From positions 620,001 to 684,000 of the forward strand of contig JABAKD010000006.1 in NCBI GenBank assembly GCA_012845835.1: DNA of 64,000 bases, in the 5' to 3' direction. The notes under the pieces were generated by a model, which was not told the origin of the DNA, did no database searches, and worked only from the letters and a program-made list of their open reading frames with translations. This DNA is from Undaria pinnatifida (lineage: Eukaryota; Sar; Phaeophyceae; Laminariales; Alariaceae). Position numbers and translations under genes: made by a program. Each line of letters starts with the position of its first letter. The first letter of the stretch is position 1. Below are positions 1-12,300 of this stretch, piece by piece.

Positions 1-390
1 CCCCCCCCCCCCCGCTTCCAAACCCGCTCGCTTTTGATCAAAACCAGGTCCCCACGTCCTTCAAAACTCCGCCCCCCCCCCTCACCGGTTATTCGACTTA
101 CAAGATTCACTTGATAAAAGGATACATTTCCCTCCACAGCTGTCAGATTTTGTCCCCTCAGAAACGGGTTTTATAGTTTCCGCGCACAGACTGACTAGCA
201 TAATCACCCTGTTGACCCTGATAGCTACACTGTTGTTGCAACGGGAGTCGCCGACCTATGTCCTTAATGAGGACACACAACCCGTAATACGCGCGATCGG
301 AGTATCACACACAGCTTGCAAAGATGAGTTTCGACGAAATCTTCGATCTCACAGCTGGAGTGTATTTTCATTTTTTATAATATATATGCC
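1..390 (+). repeat. C-rich dispersed repeat, copy 1 (5'-truncated by window)
   Basis: Starts in poly-C and continues through CCCCACGTCCTTCAAAACTC, a GTTGACCCTGATAGCTACAC core and CGCGCGATCGGAGTATCACA, ending AT-rich. The same order of motifs recurs at 14008-14407, 17080-17490 and 57145-57520, all on the plus strand. No coding capacity; identity unknown. Confidence 0.85.
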
Positions 391-1241
391 ATCGCATGTG
401 CCCATGTGCCCATGTGTCAATACGGACGCCATCCAAGATTCTTATGATGCTGATACGGCTCACGTGCTCATCCGGCGCGTATCGGCGATGTCGTAGTGTA
501 TGTGAGCGGAATGGGAGAGGTGAGTTGAATACAAGTCGCGTCGACGAGCAACAATCACGAAGGACAAAGGCTGCAGCAGAGAAGATGCCCGGATCTGCAC
601 TACTGAGCGTAGACCACTACCTCCGCCTGACCTGTGCATCATTCCATCGTAATTTGTTGGGCATGTGCAAATCACGGACGCACAATGCATGACACGAGAT
701 ATGAGATGATCTAGGGATATGGTCGAGTGCCCTTGACCCCTCCCACTGTACCATTTAAGGCAGCATACCTACCGGCTCTTGGCATTAGCTACAAGGATCA
801 TGTCGCCTACTCAATCATCATATGTCTGCGGAATGAACGGCATATCAACGACAATGGGCAGGTGGCCAGTTCAGGATTTTTGTCTCTTCAAAGCATTAAG
901 AGGTCACGAGGTGACACCCGTACCGTAGCACAGGCAGGAGTGCATTTTCTCGCCGTTGTCACACCGTATCGTTACAGCGGCAAATAGGTGGCGATATTTC
1001 GGTGTGTCTAGACGGAACAAGTGCCATTATTTAGTCTATATATTCTTGAGTAAATTTAAAGTTCAACCCGGTGAACAACCTCATGTCCCAGGTATTCAAA
1101 CAAACAGAAAAAGTAAAATCGAAAGCGATATCCCCACGTGTTGGGGATAAAATGCCCAGGCGTAACCCAGAAATAACCCCCAAAAGAGTGCCAGGACCCT
1201 TCTATCGTCGCTTGCGTCGCTTCAGAAAGGATTATGCACGA
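391..1241. other. Unassigned sequence
   Basis: No gene, repeat array or motif recognised. Short overlapping open stretches show no family resemblance. Confidence 0.4.
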
Positions 1242-1452
1242 CTACCGTAGCATTACCGTAGCATTACCGTAGCATTACCGTAGCATTATCGTAGCACTAC
1301 CGTATCATTGCCGTGGAATTACCGTAGCACTGCCGTAACATTACCATAGCAATACCGTGGCATTACCGTAGCATTTCCGTAGCATTTCCGTAGCACTTCC
1401 GGAGCATTACCGTAGCATTACCGTAGCATTACCGTAACATTACCGTAGTATT
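1242..1452. repeat. Minisatellite, 11-bp unit ACCGTAGCATT
   Basis: About 19 imperfect copies of ACCGTAGCATT with scattered substitutions (CACT, ATTTCC). The unit includes CCGTAGC, the same core as the TIR end of the short elements elsewhere in the window. Confidence 0.9.
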
Positions 1453-2200
1453 AGCGCAGAATTACCTCTCTGCCCTGGAAGGAAAATATAGTCGTAATTC
1501 AGCTGGGGTGTACGATATAAGCTGCGACGCATCATACATATTTATACACTTAGGCGATGGGATCGTTAACCGGGTTGCGCTTCCAGCTTTGACCGATTCT
1601 AAGACAGACTCCCCCAAACCCAACGATTCCATTAACGAATATTTCATCGCTGCTCGACGCAAGGAAGGGTGCTCTTTGCAAAAAGGACTATCATATCGAA
1701 CGATGACGTCCGAGTGGCAAGGGGCACCGTATGTGAGGAGGTACGGCCGGGAGCTGGTTTCGAAACCGGCAATTTCGTAAAAGAAGGGTTGAAGGGGCTA
1801 CGGTAGAACCACTCTATTTCTTATATTCTGATTTGTGTCAGGCAGTGATATGGTTTTCAAAACGAGGACTCTCAAGGCCATTATTAATAGCCTACGGTGG
1901 AGGTGCACGGTGTTTTTCATGAGGCGCTCCATACCTCGCGCAAAAACAGGATTTTTAGCAAACCGAAACTACAACACGACGAATTTCTGATGACTGATGA
2001 ACAACCCATGAACTACGGTAGGTGTGTACAGTGTACGTAGCTGTCATGTTGCAGCACAGTACTAACACCCCGCCATTCAGCATTTATATTTTGAAAAAAA
2101 TTACGTGATTCCTCAAGCGCAGCGTACGTCACCCATTCCATGCCGTTTTGTACGCACGGAAACCCGACGTTCTGCAGGACGGGTTTTTTCGGTCACTCAC
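1453..2200. other. Unassigned sequence with a segment shared with 33.5 kb
   Basis: Part of 1640-1740 resembles 33470-33590 (CTGCTCGAC, then CGATGACGTC and TGGCAAG). Probably an old dispersed repeat. No gene recognised. Confidence 0.4.
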
Positions 2201-2336
2201 CGTGGTTCCGCCGAACAGCGTGTCTGGTTCGACAGCCTCCCGCTTCTTCTCTGTCGCAGAAACCGGCTTGCCAGAAGCCTTGCCGATACCACCAGAGAAA
2301 GGCAGAAGCGTCTGGGCCACTCGTGCGAATTTGAAC
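2201..2336 (-). CDS. Isolated exon, minus strand, gene unknown
   Basis: Bounded by a strong acceptor (long pyrimidine-rich stretch ending CGGCAG) and a perfect GTGAGT donor. 136 nt: one base plus 45 codons (FKFARVAQTLLPFSGG ... DTLFGGTT), Lys/Glu/Ser-rich. The stretch is GC-richer than its surroundings. It needs a phase-2 upstream exon, which a weak donor near 5309 in exon 14 would supply, so it may be a further exon of the EF-hand/WD40 gene with the copia remnant in the intron. Otherwise it is part of a separate gene. All three frames are open here, so the frame is not certain. Confidence 0.4.
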
Positions 2337-2982
2337 CTGCCGAATGAATGAAGCGAAAGCGTGCTGGTTCGGGTGATAGAAAGAGCTGTATGAACTGTAT
2401 AAACTGCCACGGAAAAAGTGTTTTCATTTTTTCTGAAGGCCCCCTCGCTTGAAGAGCTCGATACCTCACCCGCCTCACGAAGGCTGAGAAAAAATAAAGT
2501 CCATGCTCTGACGGACAACCAAATCGCCTAGGTATGGTCCCAAACATTTCTTGTAAGACGAGAATGATGTCTTCACGATATTGGGAAATGAGGCACCTTC
2601 ATTCGGACGCCCATCCTCGCCAAAAGTTGACTCTACATGTCGCGTGGCATCGATGTGCACACTCTACCCTTTTGAGCCATCATCCATGAGGTCTCGACTC
2701 ATTGGGTATTCGACACGCAGTTTCGCCACTGCATGTTCTGAAGCCGTCGTGAAATTTGCACGTTTTTTTAAAAAGGCTCCTTTGGATCAGACGTTCAAAG
2801 CGTGTCAGCTATTTACACGGGCGAAACGAAGCATTGTTGATTCAGGGGCGCACACCAAAAATCAAGCAAACGACCATTGGCTGGGAGTGCATGCTTTTTT
2901 CTAAACCGTATGTTTTGCGCTTAAAGTAAGTGATTGTTCATGAATCAGCAGTTTCAGGCCTTTTCAAAGTGAAAACTGGGGT
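2337..2982. other. Unassigned sequence before the copia remnant
   Basis: Two overlapping open stretches on opposite strands (2475-2660 minus, 2581-2904 plus) have no resemblance to a known family and no clear splice sites. Confidence 0.35.
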
Positions 2983-3157
2983 GTGAGGCATGTCAGGATA
3001 GTCGTAGTGCAAGAACGACTCAATACTACCTGTAGGATGTTTGGGTTTTGTACTATATGGTATGGGGGAGTAAACCATTCGGCAGCATGGAGCACATGCA
3101 TGAGTTGGGGGCGTTGGCGTTTAAGCACATTGAGGTACGCCAAAAAGAAACGAAAGT

Positions 3158-3385
3158 TTGGCCCCGAGAGCTAAGAAAATATATTTAGTAGGCAACAACA
3201 CCGATCCTATGACCTACCGTGTCTGGAATTCAGACCGTCCGCATGAAATAACCAACTTAGCACAGGTATCGGTTCGGGAGAAGAAAGTCCGTGACGTGGG
3301 TCGTCCAAAGGTGGGGCCTGACCCGTTTCCCGGTCCATGCACGGTGTTTGTGCCGGGGTTTGAGACTAGTATTGAAGCAAGATAA
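3158..3385 (+). pseudogene. Copia Pol fragment: C-terminal region after integrase
   Basis: Reads APRAKKIYLVGNNTDPMTYR then VWNSDRP...EITNLAQVSVREK, the conserved PRAKK-x-x-LVG-x...YR-VW segment that follows the copia integrase core. In-frame TAA at 3383-3385 ends it; the next Pol piece is further on in another context. Confidence 0.75.
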
Positions 3386-3521
3386 ACTCAACCTCAACAG
3401 TCTGCCGAAAAGGCAGCGACTCCACCGGAACAACAGAAACCATTGCGCAAAAGCAACAGGCTGAGGGGTATATCGCCCGAGAGTGACTTAGCGCAGAACT
3501 GACTGGTCTCTCAGTACCAAC

Positions 3522-4040
3522 GTGCACGAGATAGAACACGCGTCGTACCAGCAGGCTGAATTTGCGTTAGTTACAGGGGAAGATATTGGAAGCATCGGAG
3601 CTGGAAGGCCTGGTGAGATAGGATGTGTGCCACCTGACTTGCGAGACTATGACGATGCGGTAAGCGGGGTTGATGCGGCAGGCTGGCGTGCAAGCATGGC
3701 AGAGGAGCGCCGGTCCCTAATCGAACATGGTATATTCAAGTGGGTAGACCCGCCCGACGGCATTCAAGCAATCCCTTCAAGGTTTTTGTGCAGGTGGAAG
3801 TACAACCAAGGCGGAGTGGCTTGTCGACAGAAGTCAAGAGATTAGTAGTGCAGAACTTCCGCGAGGCTGACACTGGGGCTGATAAAGCGGCACCTGTCGC
3901 ATCTCAGGAGCCTGTCCATATCCTGATCGCCAACGCCGTCAAGCGTGATCTCATCCTCAGGCAACCCGATGTTAAAACCGCTTTCTTACAGACCGGAATG
4001 GGGCGTGACGACCGGGATGTGTGTACGCCATCCCTCCCAA
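3522..4040 (+). pseudogene. Copia reverse transcriptase N-terminal part, frameshifted
   Basis: First piece: DYDDAVSGVDAAGWRASMAE ... SLIEHGIFKWV ... CRWKYNQ (3640-3808), the usual W-x-x-AM-x-E-E...L...W start of copia RT. A frame change near 3810-3830 is needed to reach FREADTGADKAAPVASQEP and LRQPDVKTAFLQ (to about 4000), the DVKTAFL motif that carries the first catalytic aspartate. Disabled by the frameshift and by loss of downstream RT. Confidence 0.75.
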
Positions 4041-4204
4041 AGGGTTCGAGTGCCACGAGGAACAGGCGAATCAAGTATGACGAACGAAAGCGTGGCTGTA
4101 CGGCCGGCGTCTCTCCCCCCATGGTTGGTGGGGCACGATGCACACGTACTTGCTGGAGATGGGTTTCACCTCCAGCACTACCGACCTGTGCGTCTACAAC
4201 CTGG

Positions 4205-4682
4205 GCGAAGGATCAGATTTGTTATTCTCTATGTTCACGACATTTTGAAAAGGTTGTTGAAGTACCCGAGAGGTACGATTCCGATTAGATTAACTTTCAG
4301 CGAAGACGCTGAACATGGAGGCAAACTCACTGCTTACGTTGACACAGACCATGCTGGAGATATGGACAACGCAAATTGTTTTACAGGGGCTGTTGTCTAC
4401 TTTGTAGGCGCGCCTGTTGACTGGAAGTCGGTGAAGCAAACGGTTGTGGCTGTGTCTACTCTGGAGTCGGAACATGTGGCTCTGTCGGAAGCGTGTTTGA
4501 CGATACTTCATCTTAGACACTTACTCAAAAGGATAGAAGTACCTAGTAGTGAGAAAACTAGGGCGACTGTGGTTCTCGAGGATAACATGGGCGCCGTACG
4601 TACCAGTCGAACCGACAGGATTGCGTCACGTACGAAGCACATAGATGTGAAATTTCACCGTGTTAGGTCCTTGATCCATTAA
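4205..4682 (+). pseudogene. Copia RT end and RNase H
   Basis: ILYVHDIL near 4224-4248 sits where copia RT has YVDD; the second residue pair is changed to HD, so the catalytic pair is broken. The sequence then jumps to LKYPRGTIPIRL, showing an internal deletion, and on to RNase H: YVDTDHAGD (about 4333), STLESEHVAL (about 4459) and LEDNMGA (about 4576), the three acidic active-site motifs, all still present. TAA at 4680-4682. A frameshifted ADILTKALG-like tail (reading as ANILRKSLGALKFV) follows. Confidence 0.8.
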
Positions 4683-5122
4683 GGACAACGTAGTGAACAT
4701 GAGGTACATTTAGACAGGCGTTCAAAAGGCCAACATTCTCAGGAAAAGCTTGGGCGCGCTAAAGTTTGTAACAGCCCTCCTCATGCTGTTCGGTGAATGA
4801 ATGCCTCCCTCTCTTTCGAAATCAGGCCAAAAGACCAAAAGGGCATAATGGAGCTCGTGTGGAGGTTAATGACGGAGTTAGGTTGCTGACGATTATTCAT
4901 GAAAAATATTGTTGATGATATTTTGTGTATTGAGGTCCAAATGGATTGTTACTGACGCAAATACGGAATTGGTATCTAGCAGTTCTTCGAAGGACATGCC
5001 AGGATATTTGCAGTGCAAGAACGACTCATTAGGATGATTGGGTTTTGTACTATATGGACAGGTGGTTTACGAGGATACGAAACCGTCAGTAACGGCAGCT
5101 TCGACGACTGTCCTGTAATATA

Positions 5123-5128
5123 TTTATT
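5123..5128 (-). terminator. Poly(A) signal AATAAA of the EF-hand/WD40 gene
   Basis: AATAAA on the minus strand, 31 nt after the TGA stop. It lies between the gene and the end of the copia remnant, which is convergent. Confidence 0.5.
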
Positions 5129-5158
5129 CTCTCTGTTTTGCTCTACCCCAACCTCTGC

Positions 5159-6344
5159 TCAGCGCCAGCTACTGCATGATCTGCTGCTGCAGCGCTGCCA
5201 AGGTTCCCGACAAGGGACACAGCTTATCGAACGACGAGCGGCAGACGGAGCATGTGTGCCCCTATATAATAGCGTTCGGTACGGCATATATAAATAGTCA
5301 ACTCCAAACCTGACGTTGAGCGAACTGGTAGAAGGAGCACGTTCGCCGTTCATTTCTTGAAGATCAGAATTTACGTGTCCCGACATATCCACGGTCGATC
5401 TCTGACGAGTAGGCAAACTTCGACCGTTGCTATCCGAAAGCGTCGACGACCCTTTCCGAGAAAACTCGGCGCCGACATCCCCCCGTCGACCAGCTCCCGG
5501 AAGTGGCAACTGGAACGCTTGCTTAGCCCACGTCTCAGGCACTTCAGGTTTCGCCGCATATGTAGGGGTTTTCAATACCTCCCCTCGCTTCGCCCTAGCC
5601 TCAGGGTGGTCGGAGTTTAAAACGTTCGTAGGCGTTATCCCCTTGCACCCGAAGGAAGAATCTGTGGCTGTATGCATGTCAATATTGGACACCCCACTCG
5701 GCGCGCCCACAAGGCCTTGCGCTTTCGGAGGAAATTGTTTCGCATGTTTCACCCCTTGTGCGCTTTGGTTTCCTTCCTCGTCCACATCTGAGTTGCTGGA
5801 CGACGCAAATACTATCTGACGCAAAAGAACAGACCGTCCTCCTCCGTCTCCTCCTCCTCCTCCTCCTGCCCCGCCGTTAGCACGGCTTAACTCCGCCTGC
5901 TCAACATCCTCGTATCTTCCGTCGTCGTGGTGCTTGGCTTGATGACGCGTAGGTTCGTTCACCCCTCGTCGCCCGTCTCCCTTCCGTGCGTTTTCCTCCT
6001 CATCGGATGCACCACAGCCTGCGTCAGTTACCGCCCGTCGTCCGCCTGTATACCGAGTGTTTGCCTTGTCAGGAATCGCTCCGGGTTTGTTGGATTCACA
6101 ACCGCGGATGCTGGCAGAAGTGCGCCTTCTCTCGGCGGCAGTAGATGGCGCGATAGCGGAGCTAGCTCGCGAACACGGCCTGATTGGGTCCCCCCCCCCC
6201 CATCCAGCAGGCCGTGTGGTGGTTTGGGGAAGAAACGACTTTTTAAGTGTGTGGTGGCGTGTTGCAGAGGGTTTCACGTAGCCGATGGCGTCTGCATCGT
6301 CGAGAACGTGAAGTGCACCGTCACCACCTACGCTGAAGATACAC
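5159..6344 (-). CDS. Exon 14: last WD40 half-blade and disordered tail
   Basis: Acceptor is a fine T-rich tract ending GCTGCAG. The first base completes the lysine codon split with exon 13; then CIFSVGGDGALHVLDD closes the blade opened in exon 13. After that come about 370 residues of Gly/Ser/Arg/Asp-rich low-complexity sequence with a poly-Gly run and no motif I recognise. TGA stop at 5161-5159; an AATAAA lies 31 nt downstream (5128-5123). Alternative: a GTTTGG donor near 5309 could splice in phase 2 to the exon at 2336-2201. Confidence 0.75.
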
Positions 6345-9300
6345 CTGCAGCAAAAACAAAAAACATCGGTAGGTGGAGCACTTGCACATTATCGTCGTTT
6401 TTATGTTTCGGGAAACGGCATGTACTCAGAAGGGCGTTAAAATAAAATAAAATAAAATAAAATAAAATAAAATAAAATAAAATAAAATAAAATAAAATAA
6501 AATAAAATAAAATAAAATAAAATAAAATAAAATAAAATAAAATAAAATAAAATAAAATGAAATAAAAAAAAATAAAATAAAATAAAATAAAATGAAATAA
6601 AATAAAATAAAATAAAATGAAATAAAATAAAATAAAATAAAATGGAACAAAAACACGGAACAGAAGCAAATCAGCACGCAGGATGTCTAGGGTGGTCTGA
6701 AAATGTTTTTGCTTCCTCTTGTTCTTGCCCGTTGGCCGGAGTTTAGAGGCAATGATTGTGGCTCTGGTACTGTGCCCCAGATAGGCTCGAATAGGCCGGA
6801 ACCAACAGCTCTGTTCCAATCTCGGATCCATTTCAAGACATCCCTATTAATAGTTGCTTCCTCACGGGGCTGAGTGTGGCAAGGCGCTCGCAGATGCAGA
6901 GAGGTTGTTGAACAAGAAACTACTCCATGCATAATAATAAGCTGGGTGAGTGGGATATGCAGCATTTCTCCTTCAACGTATGTTCTCAGGCTTTGAGTTC
7001 GTGGGAAACAGGTACAATGATCGATGTAGCAGATTTCCCAAGTAATTCACCGGTTCCAAATCATGAAGCCACCTCCGGACCATCGATGTCTCATTTTCTG
7101 GAAACTTGATTTTACTGAAGGTAATCGAGGCTTTAGCGAAGATGAAGCTGACCGAACGAAATCGTAGAGTTGATCGAATCCCTCTACGGAACGTGAGAGG
7201 TTTGTGATACATGTACTTGAGGATTGTTTCCATGGTTTTGCGTTTTGAGCATAGATTCTGGTGCAATTTCAATGTGATGAATCTCGTTATTTTTGATGTC
7301 GCCTATGCCAGACCATTGGCCCCACGAGCAGCGCAAACGCTGCCCCGAAGGCTGAACCAGACCGAGCGTGCCGGGAGCGTCTTCGCGCGACCCTTCCTTT
7401 TGGGAAGAACTTATTGTGCGCGTTAGGGCTGTTCTTATCGGAGACCTTTTTTTTCTTCTTGAATTTCCTAAACTTCCTAAATTTCCATATTTGTGAAATG
7501 TGTCTTAAAATGCGGAGGCGTTCTGTCGAAATTTGTAAAGTTCTTCAGTCCCAAAAAATATGTAAAAATGTATAATCACAAATTAGGAAAGTCTGTCGTC
7601 GATTTCCATATTTCGAAGGCAGCGCTCCGACAAGCGCCGTGGCTCAACGCTAGGGCCATCGGGTAGCTTTAAACGTTGATCAGGGTGGTCCAACATTATG
7701 GCCGATGGAAGGAAGCGGCCCGGGCCTCCGGAGGATTCATCCTCGAGTCTGACGAAACAACGATTCAGCCGTCCCAATTATCCAGACACGGGCAGCAGAA
7801 ACACGAAGAAGGGTATCGCTGGTGTCCTCGTCGTGCTCGGCATGTTCTTGACACCTGTTAGGCCTGGGTGCTTTATCTGCGGTCTTCCGGGATGTTCGCT
7901 CATGCTTGCTGTGTGATAACGCGCGTGACTGCTGGTGTGGGTGGTGGCGGTCTTGCTTTATGGCTCGGCTTTCAAAAATCATTAACAAAAAGACAAACAA
8001 CCCCGTGCTCGATAATAGTGCAGGCGTTTTTTCTTGGAAATCTTGGAAAAATAAGAGGGAATTTAGGAAAATCACATATAATAAGGTCCTGGGGGGAAGG
8101 GAAAGTGCGAGGATCATAAGACCGGTGCGAAGCTCCTCTCAAGGCACGGGGTGCGGTAGAGGTAACGTAATTGAACCAATATATTTCGGGCTGGGGGGCT
8201 CGGTAACCGATGCCGTCAGAGTAGCTTTTGCGCTTGCATAGTTACTGTTGATCATAGGGATTGGACATCTGGTTGCACTTCACTGTTCATCAAACTCTGT
8301 TTTTGATCATTGTGTAACAGAGCTCACCTCTCACAAAAAGGGTACGTTCTACCCGCAGCATAGCATGCGTCTTCAGCGATTGTTGTAGGTAAAAACCAAA
8401 CCCGGCGCGGAATTTGCGCGGTCGCGGCCGTGGTAGAGTGTTGATAGGCAGCGATGCCCATGCAGTGGTTACTCGCAGGGGTGCAAGCGTTCCTGTACTC
8501 ACGATCGTTCTCCCAATCGGGGAGATGGGGAACCGGCGTCGACGCAGGCGTCCTAACGACCAACGTCTCGGTCCATTTGCGGGAGTTGGGCATTGAAGAT
8601 CTACGGTTCACGATTCACTCCTTTCACGTTGGAGGGGCCCCGAGCCATAGCTTGGATGGCACAACCATGAACGTTTTTATGCAGAACGTCCTCTGTAGGT
8701 CCGCAACCGTCGCCTCCAGATGCCCAAGAGTAGCATCATCCGTGACGGCCGAGGGGGCCAGGCGTTCTCGCGAACCAGCTTTAACAAAGACGAATGCCCT
8801 GTTCCTTTCCGGGTATTGTGTGAGATCTTGCATAGCGTTTACACGGGATAGATGGAGGCAAACCCACTGGAGGTCTTGTAAAAGTTTCAATGATATTTTA
8901 ACTGGAAGCAAACCATGGAAATTATATATTAACGGACAGATTAGCTACGGTTTTGAGAAAAAAGGGCAGGAACTAGTTTTGGCATGGGTGTTATATCATG
9001 GTGTTATATCATGCTGCAGCGCAGTAGTGGAGTTATTTATCCGAACCGATACACTTTGTGCGGAGAACCTTTCAACGCTGGAATGTTACAAGAAAGTTAT
9101 CCGCACGAAAAAGCGGAGACACAATAGTTTTGAACACATCCTGGGAGAGAGATTATGCCATTTCTAACTTCAGCCACTCTACAAAAACTGGTCGAAAGCA
9201 CAGGAAGTGATGCTGGAAAAACAGACCCTCCCGCCCGCCAACCCGCCCGCCGTTCTTTTTTTATGCGAGAAGAACGCCGACGAGTGGCATCCGTTTTTGT

Positions 9301-12300
9301 AGTGTATGTATTTTAATGGGGTATCTGCTGATTCTTTGAATAGTGCGTCATTTATGAGGGTAGTAGCTCTAGGCCATCGTCTTTGGCTCGTGGCAGCGGA
9401 GAGTCTTCGTCTTGATCAAAAGGAATACGCTTTAAAGCGACGTCGGAATGTTCAAGCAGTAACAAAGGTTTGCGTTTTTTACACTTTAGGACATGATGCG
9501 GACTTGCAAAGATATTGGGCGGTTGCTTGGTTTTGTATCTCCGTCAGCAATATCAAATTTGGCGCGAAAACAGAGCACTCTGATCCCGTTTCCGTGGCAT
9601 GACTCACAAACGACTAATGCCCCGTTCAGTACACCACCCGATCACGCTGGTCGACGGTTGTGGAAGGTACATGTGGGGTAGATCAACGAGCGCTACGAAC
9701 AACCCAGTCCTCCAATACTGTGGTGCGTCCATAACAACTAGCAGTTCAATCTGCCACTTGGACCTCAAAGTTCGTACCGCTCATCGGTATCAACGAATTT
9801 ATGCCGAACGTGTTCCCTTCCCACCCTAATAGCATATAGTATCATACGACCCTCGACTGTCTGACCCGTTTACTGCAGTGCAGGACCGCGTTGGTCGACA
9901 CCTGCGATAGGTGCGAGGGAGATGCACAAGCCAGACAAAAAAAGCCAGACAAGGACACCAGTCGTCCAGGTATTTGTAGCAGGCATGTCCAAAATAGCGC
10001 AGGACGACAAAAAAAAAGATCCCAGCAAACGTGAGATTGTAGTATTGTTCCGCTCCTCTGATGACGAACCTCTATCGGTAGGATTATTATGGGCCCCGAT
10101 GTGTCCACTGTATCTACTCCTATTGGAAAGGGCCGTCGGGTGTCCAACCTCGTCGAAGTATGTGTCGCCGTTGGCGTTCACCTCCAGTTGTTATGGTGAA
10201 AAGAGCATCTTTAACGCGGGGCCAATCCGGGCTCTGTCGTCCTGCTAAGCCTGGACCTCGGGATTACCGCAAGGTTGCGATTCCTTTAGTCAGCACTGCC
10301 CCGAGAAGGCAGTACTATGTACCTGGTATGGCGCTTCTTCTTGCCTGAATGCATGTTCACCGTACCACGAATTTCATCTGTTTATGTATACGAGATACAA
10401 GAACCGGGCTCTCCCCTCAAATAGCAGAGCGGCCGTTATTGGGCGTTCACACGTCGTCCCACCAAAATTTGAAACCTATGATGCGACGAAATAAGACCAC
10501 ACGCAAGCACGCCGTAGACAACAGAGCATCAGCCGGCGACAAACTACCGGAAGCTGCAAAGTTAATGTCGAAGTTTCTGAAGTTGAGCGGGGGGAGCAAT
10601 TTCCCCCATAACTAACTTTTTGTTCGTTTTTTTTCGCCTTTGTGTTGCGACTAGCGCACATCGCCAAACAAAAATACTGTTAAGAACAAAATCGATGAGT
10701 AATCGCCGAAGATACATTTTTTTGGCGCCCTCACAACAGCTCGATACCAGCGAGAAAAAACGGCGAACACTCTCAAACCTACACACCCGTAGCCAATAGG
10801 GCCAGGCGTTTGCTGTTGACGTAGTGATCGCGATGGCTCTCTCACAAGAGGGGGGTCGTAGGCGAGAGTCGGTGTGGATGGAAGGTAAACTACAGGACTT
10901 TTCAAGGGGCATGGCTTGACCCAGGCAAGTTCGCGCGTCGAGTCGGGGCGAATCGGGTCTGGTCAGTAGGTGTTTGTGATCTCACCGCGAATGCAAGGGA
11001 GAGTCGGGGAGGGTCGGGAAATTGTCAAACCTTCACGGTTGTGAGTGCGACCCGACCCGACCCGAACAACGAGAAGTGACACGAGCCGCTAAACTACCTC
11101 ACGAAGGGGTTTCTCTTTCCCTAATCCTTGCCGTCTATAGCAGAATATTCATGTAAGAGACAGCTACGGCGGATGTGGGGTAGGCCCACGAGAAAACCAG
11201 GAACCTCAGCAGTCGCGCACTTCTTAGTCCCAAACCTGTTACTTACTTGTCGCTTTTTCTTGAGGCAAATGATAGCCAGTTCACGGGTCCGTGATGAGGG
11301 TCCAGACGACGGATGAGCGAGCCACAGTGAGACAAGCATGCCCTGATTTCCCCTGAGTCCGCACCGACCACAAGCTTGTGACCCTGCGCATACACATCGT
11401 ACACCACGCTTAGGGTAGCACTTGTTGCCCAAAGTATTTGCGACCGAAGAGCTTCTCAACACACCATGGAGTGGAAGGATAGTAATGTGTTAAGATATAC
11501 TGGCGATTCGATATGTATGCAACTGGCCCGTGTTATCGTTTACCGATCTGTAATCTTAGTTTAGCACAAACACAAGCACAACAAGCTTCCGTCGGTGCAA
11601 TGAGCTCGTAAAGTGAGCAGCCGCTGGAACATTTTGGGAGCAGCACGCGTCGATTCATGCGCCACGGCAAAACGGCGGTGCAAGGAGGGGAAACATTCAG
11701 CATACTGGCCTGGCGTTGGTCTCCGTTTCAATCTATAATCCTCATAGCACGTAAGATAACCACACCCCGTATGTATTTTGCTCGATCTTTTCCATAACAC
11801 GGGCAGGTCTATGCGCACAGCGAAAATGGTTTCATCGGAAGGAATGATTGTGCCGATAGCTTTCCGTAGACCCATCGCTCGTCATGTGTTCGCCTTTTGA
11901 AAGGCGCTGCGATAGAGGTAGAGATTTGTTTTGGGAGAACCAAAATGTGAATGAAAAGGCTCTCTTCAACCCAAACCTGCCTGTCGGAATGCCATTCAAT
12001 ATTTTTTTGTAATGTGCTTAAAATATGGTTGCTTAGTATAACTGGACCATTGATTGATTTTCCATCGGGTTGCTATTTCTGTTCTCGGGAATTCCTTTTG
12101 AGGTGAAATGTAGGGCTCATTAACCCCTTCCGAGCCCCCAAATCGCTCCCTGAACTGCCTTGAAGTCAATCTGTAAAACAAAAAGGGTTTCCAGTGATGA
12201 AAGCGTCAAAGTGAGGAGGCGTCAGCCGTGGCATGGGTCACAGGGTAAAAAGAAAGACAGCCCAAGCTTTCGTACAGGAACTTTTGCGAACCCGGTACCG

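Larger units (their letters stand above)
2983..5065 (+). mobile_element. Truncated, decayed Ty1/copia retrotransposon
   Basis: Pieces of copia Pol in the right order on the plus strand: post-integrase region (about 3158-3385), start of reverse transcriptase (about 3650-4020), and RNase H (about 4310-4682). Flanked by similar segments of about 70 bp at 2983-3062 and 4992-5062, both containing GTGCAAGAACGACTCA and GGGTTTTGTACTATATGG, which look like LTR remnants. At about 2.1 kb it is well under half of a full element: GAG, protease, most of integrase and the middle of RT are missing. Confidence 0.8.
6345..11246 (-). other. Intron 13, 4.9 kb
   Basis: Largest intron after intron 4. Contains a 0.2-kb (AAAAT)n array (6437-6644) and a decayed plus-strand tyrosine recombinase (8547-8801). 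Open stretches on the minus strand near 7740-7860 look superficially coding but do not fit the frame. The rest (8850-11240) is unassigned single-copy-looking sequence. Confidence 0.6.

Noticed and set aside
1242-1452. CRISPR-like array
   Set aside because: Short contiguous 11-base units without spacers, in eukaryotic DNA.
7740-7854. Minus-strand stretch (HDEDTSDTLLRVSAA) in intron 13 with a CAG acceptor
   Set aside because: Exon 13 joins directly to exon 14 to complete a WD blade, with matching phase; inserting this piece would break the blade and it has no good donor.
11561-11875. Minus-strand ORF in intron 12 as a WD exon
   Set aside because: No WD pattern and exons 12 and 13 join directly in phase 0.
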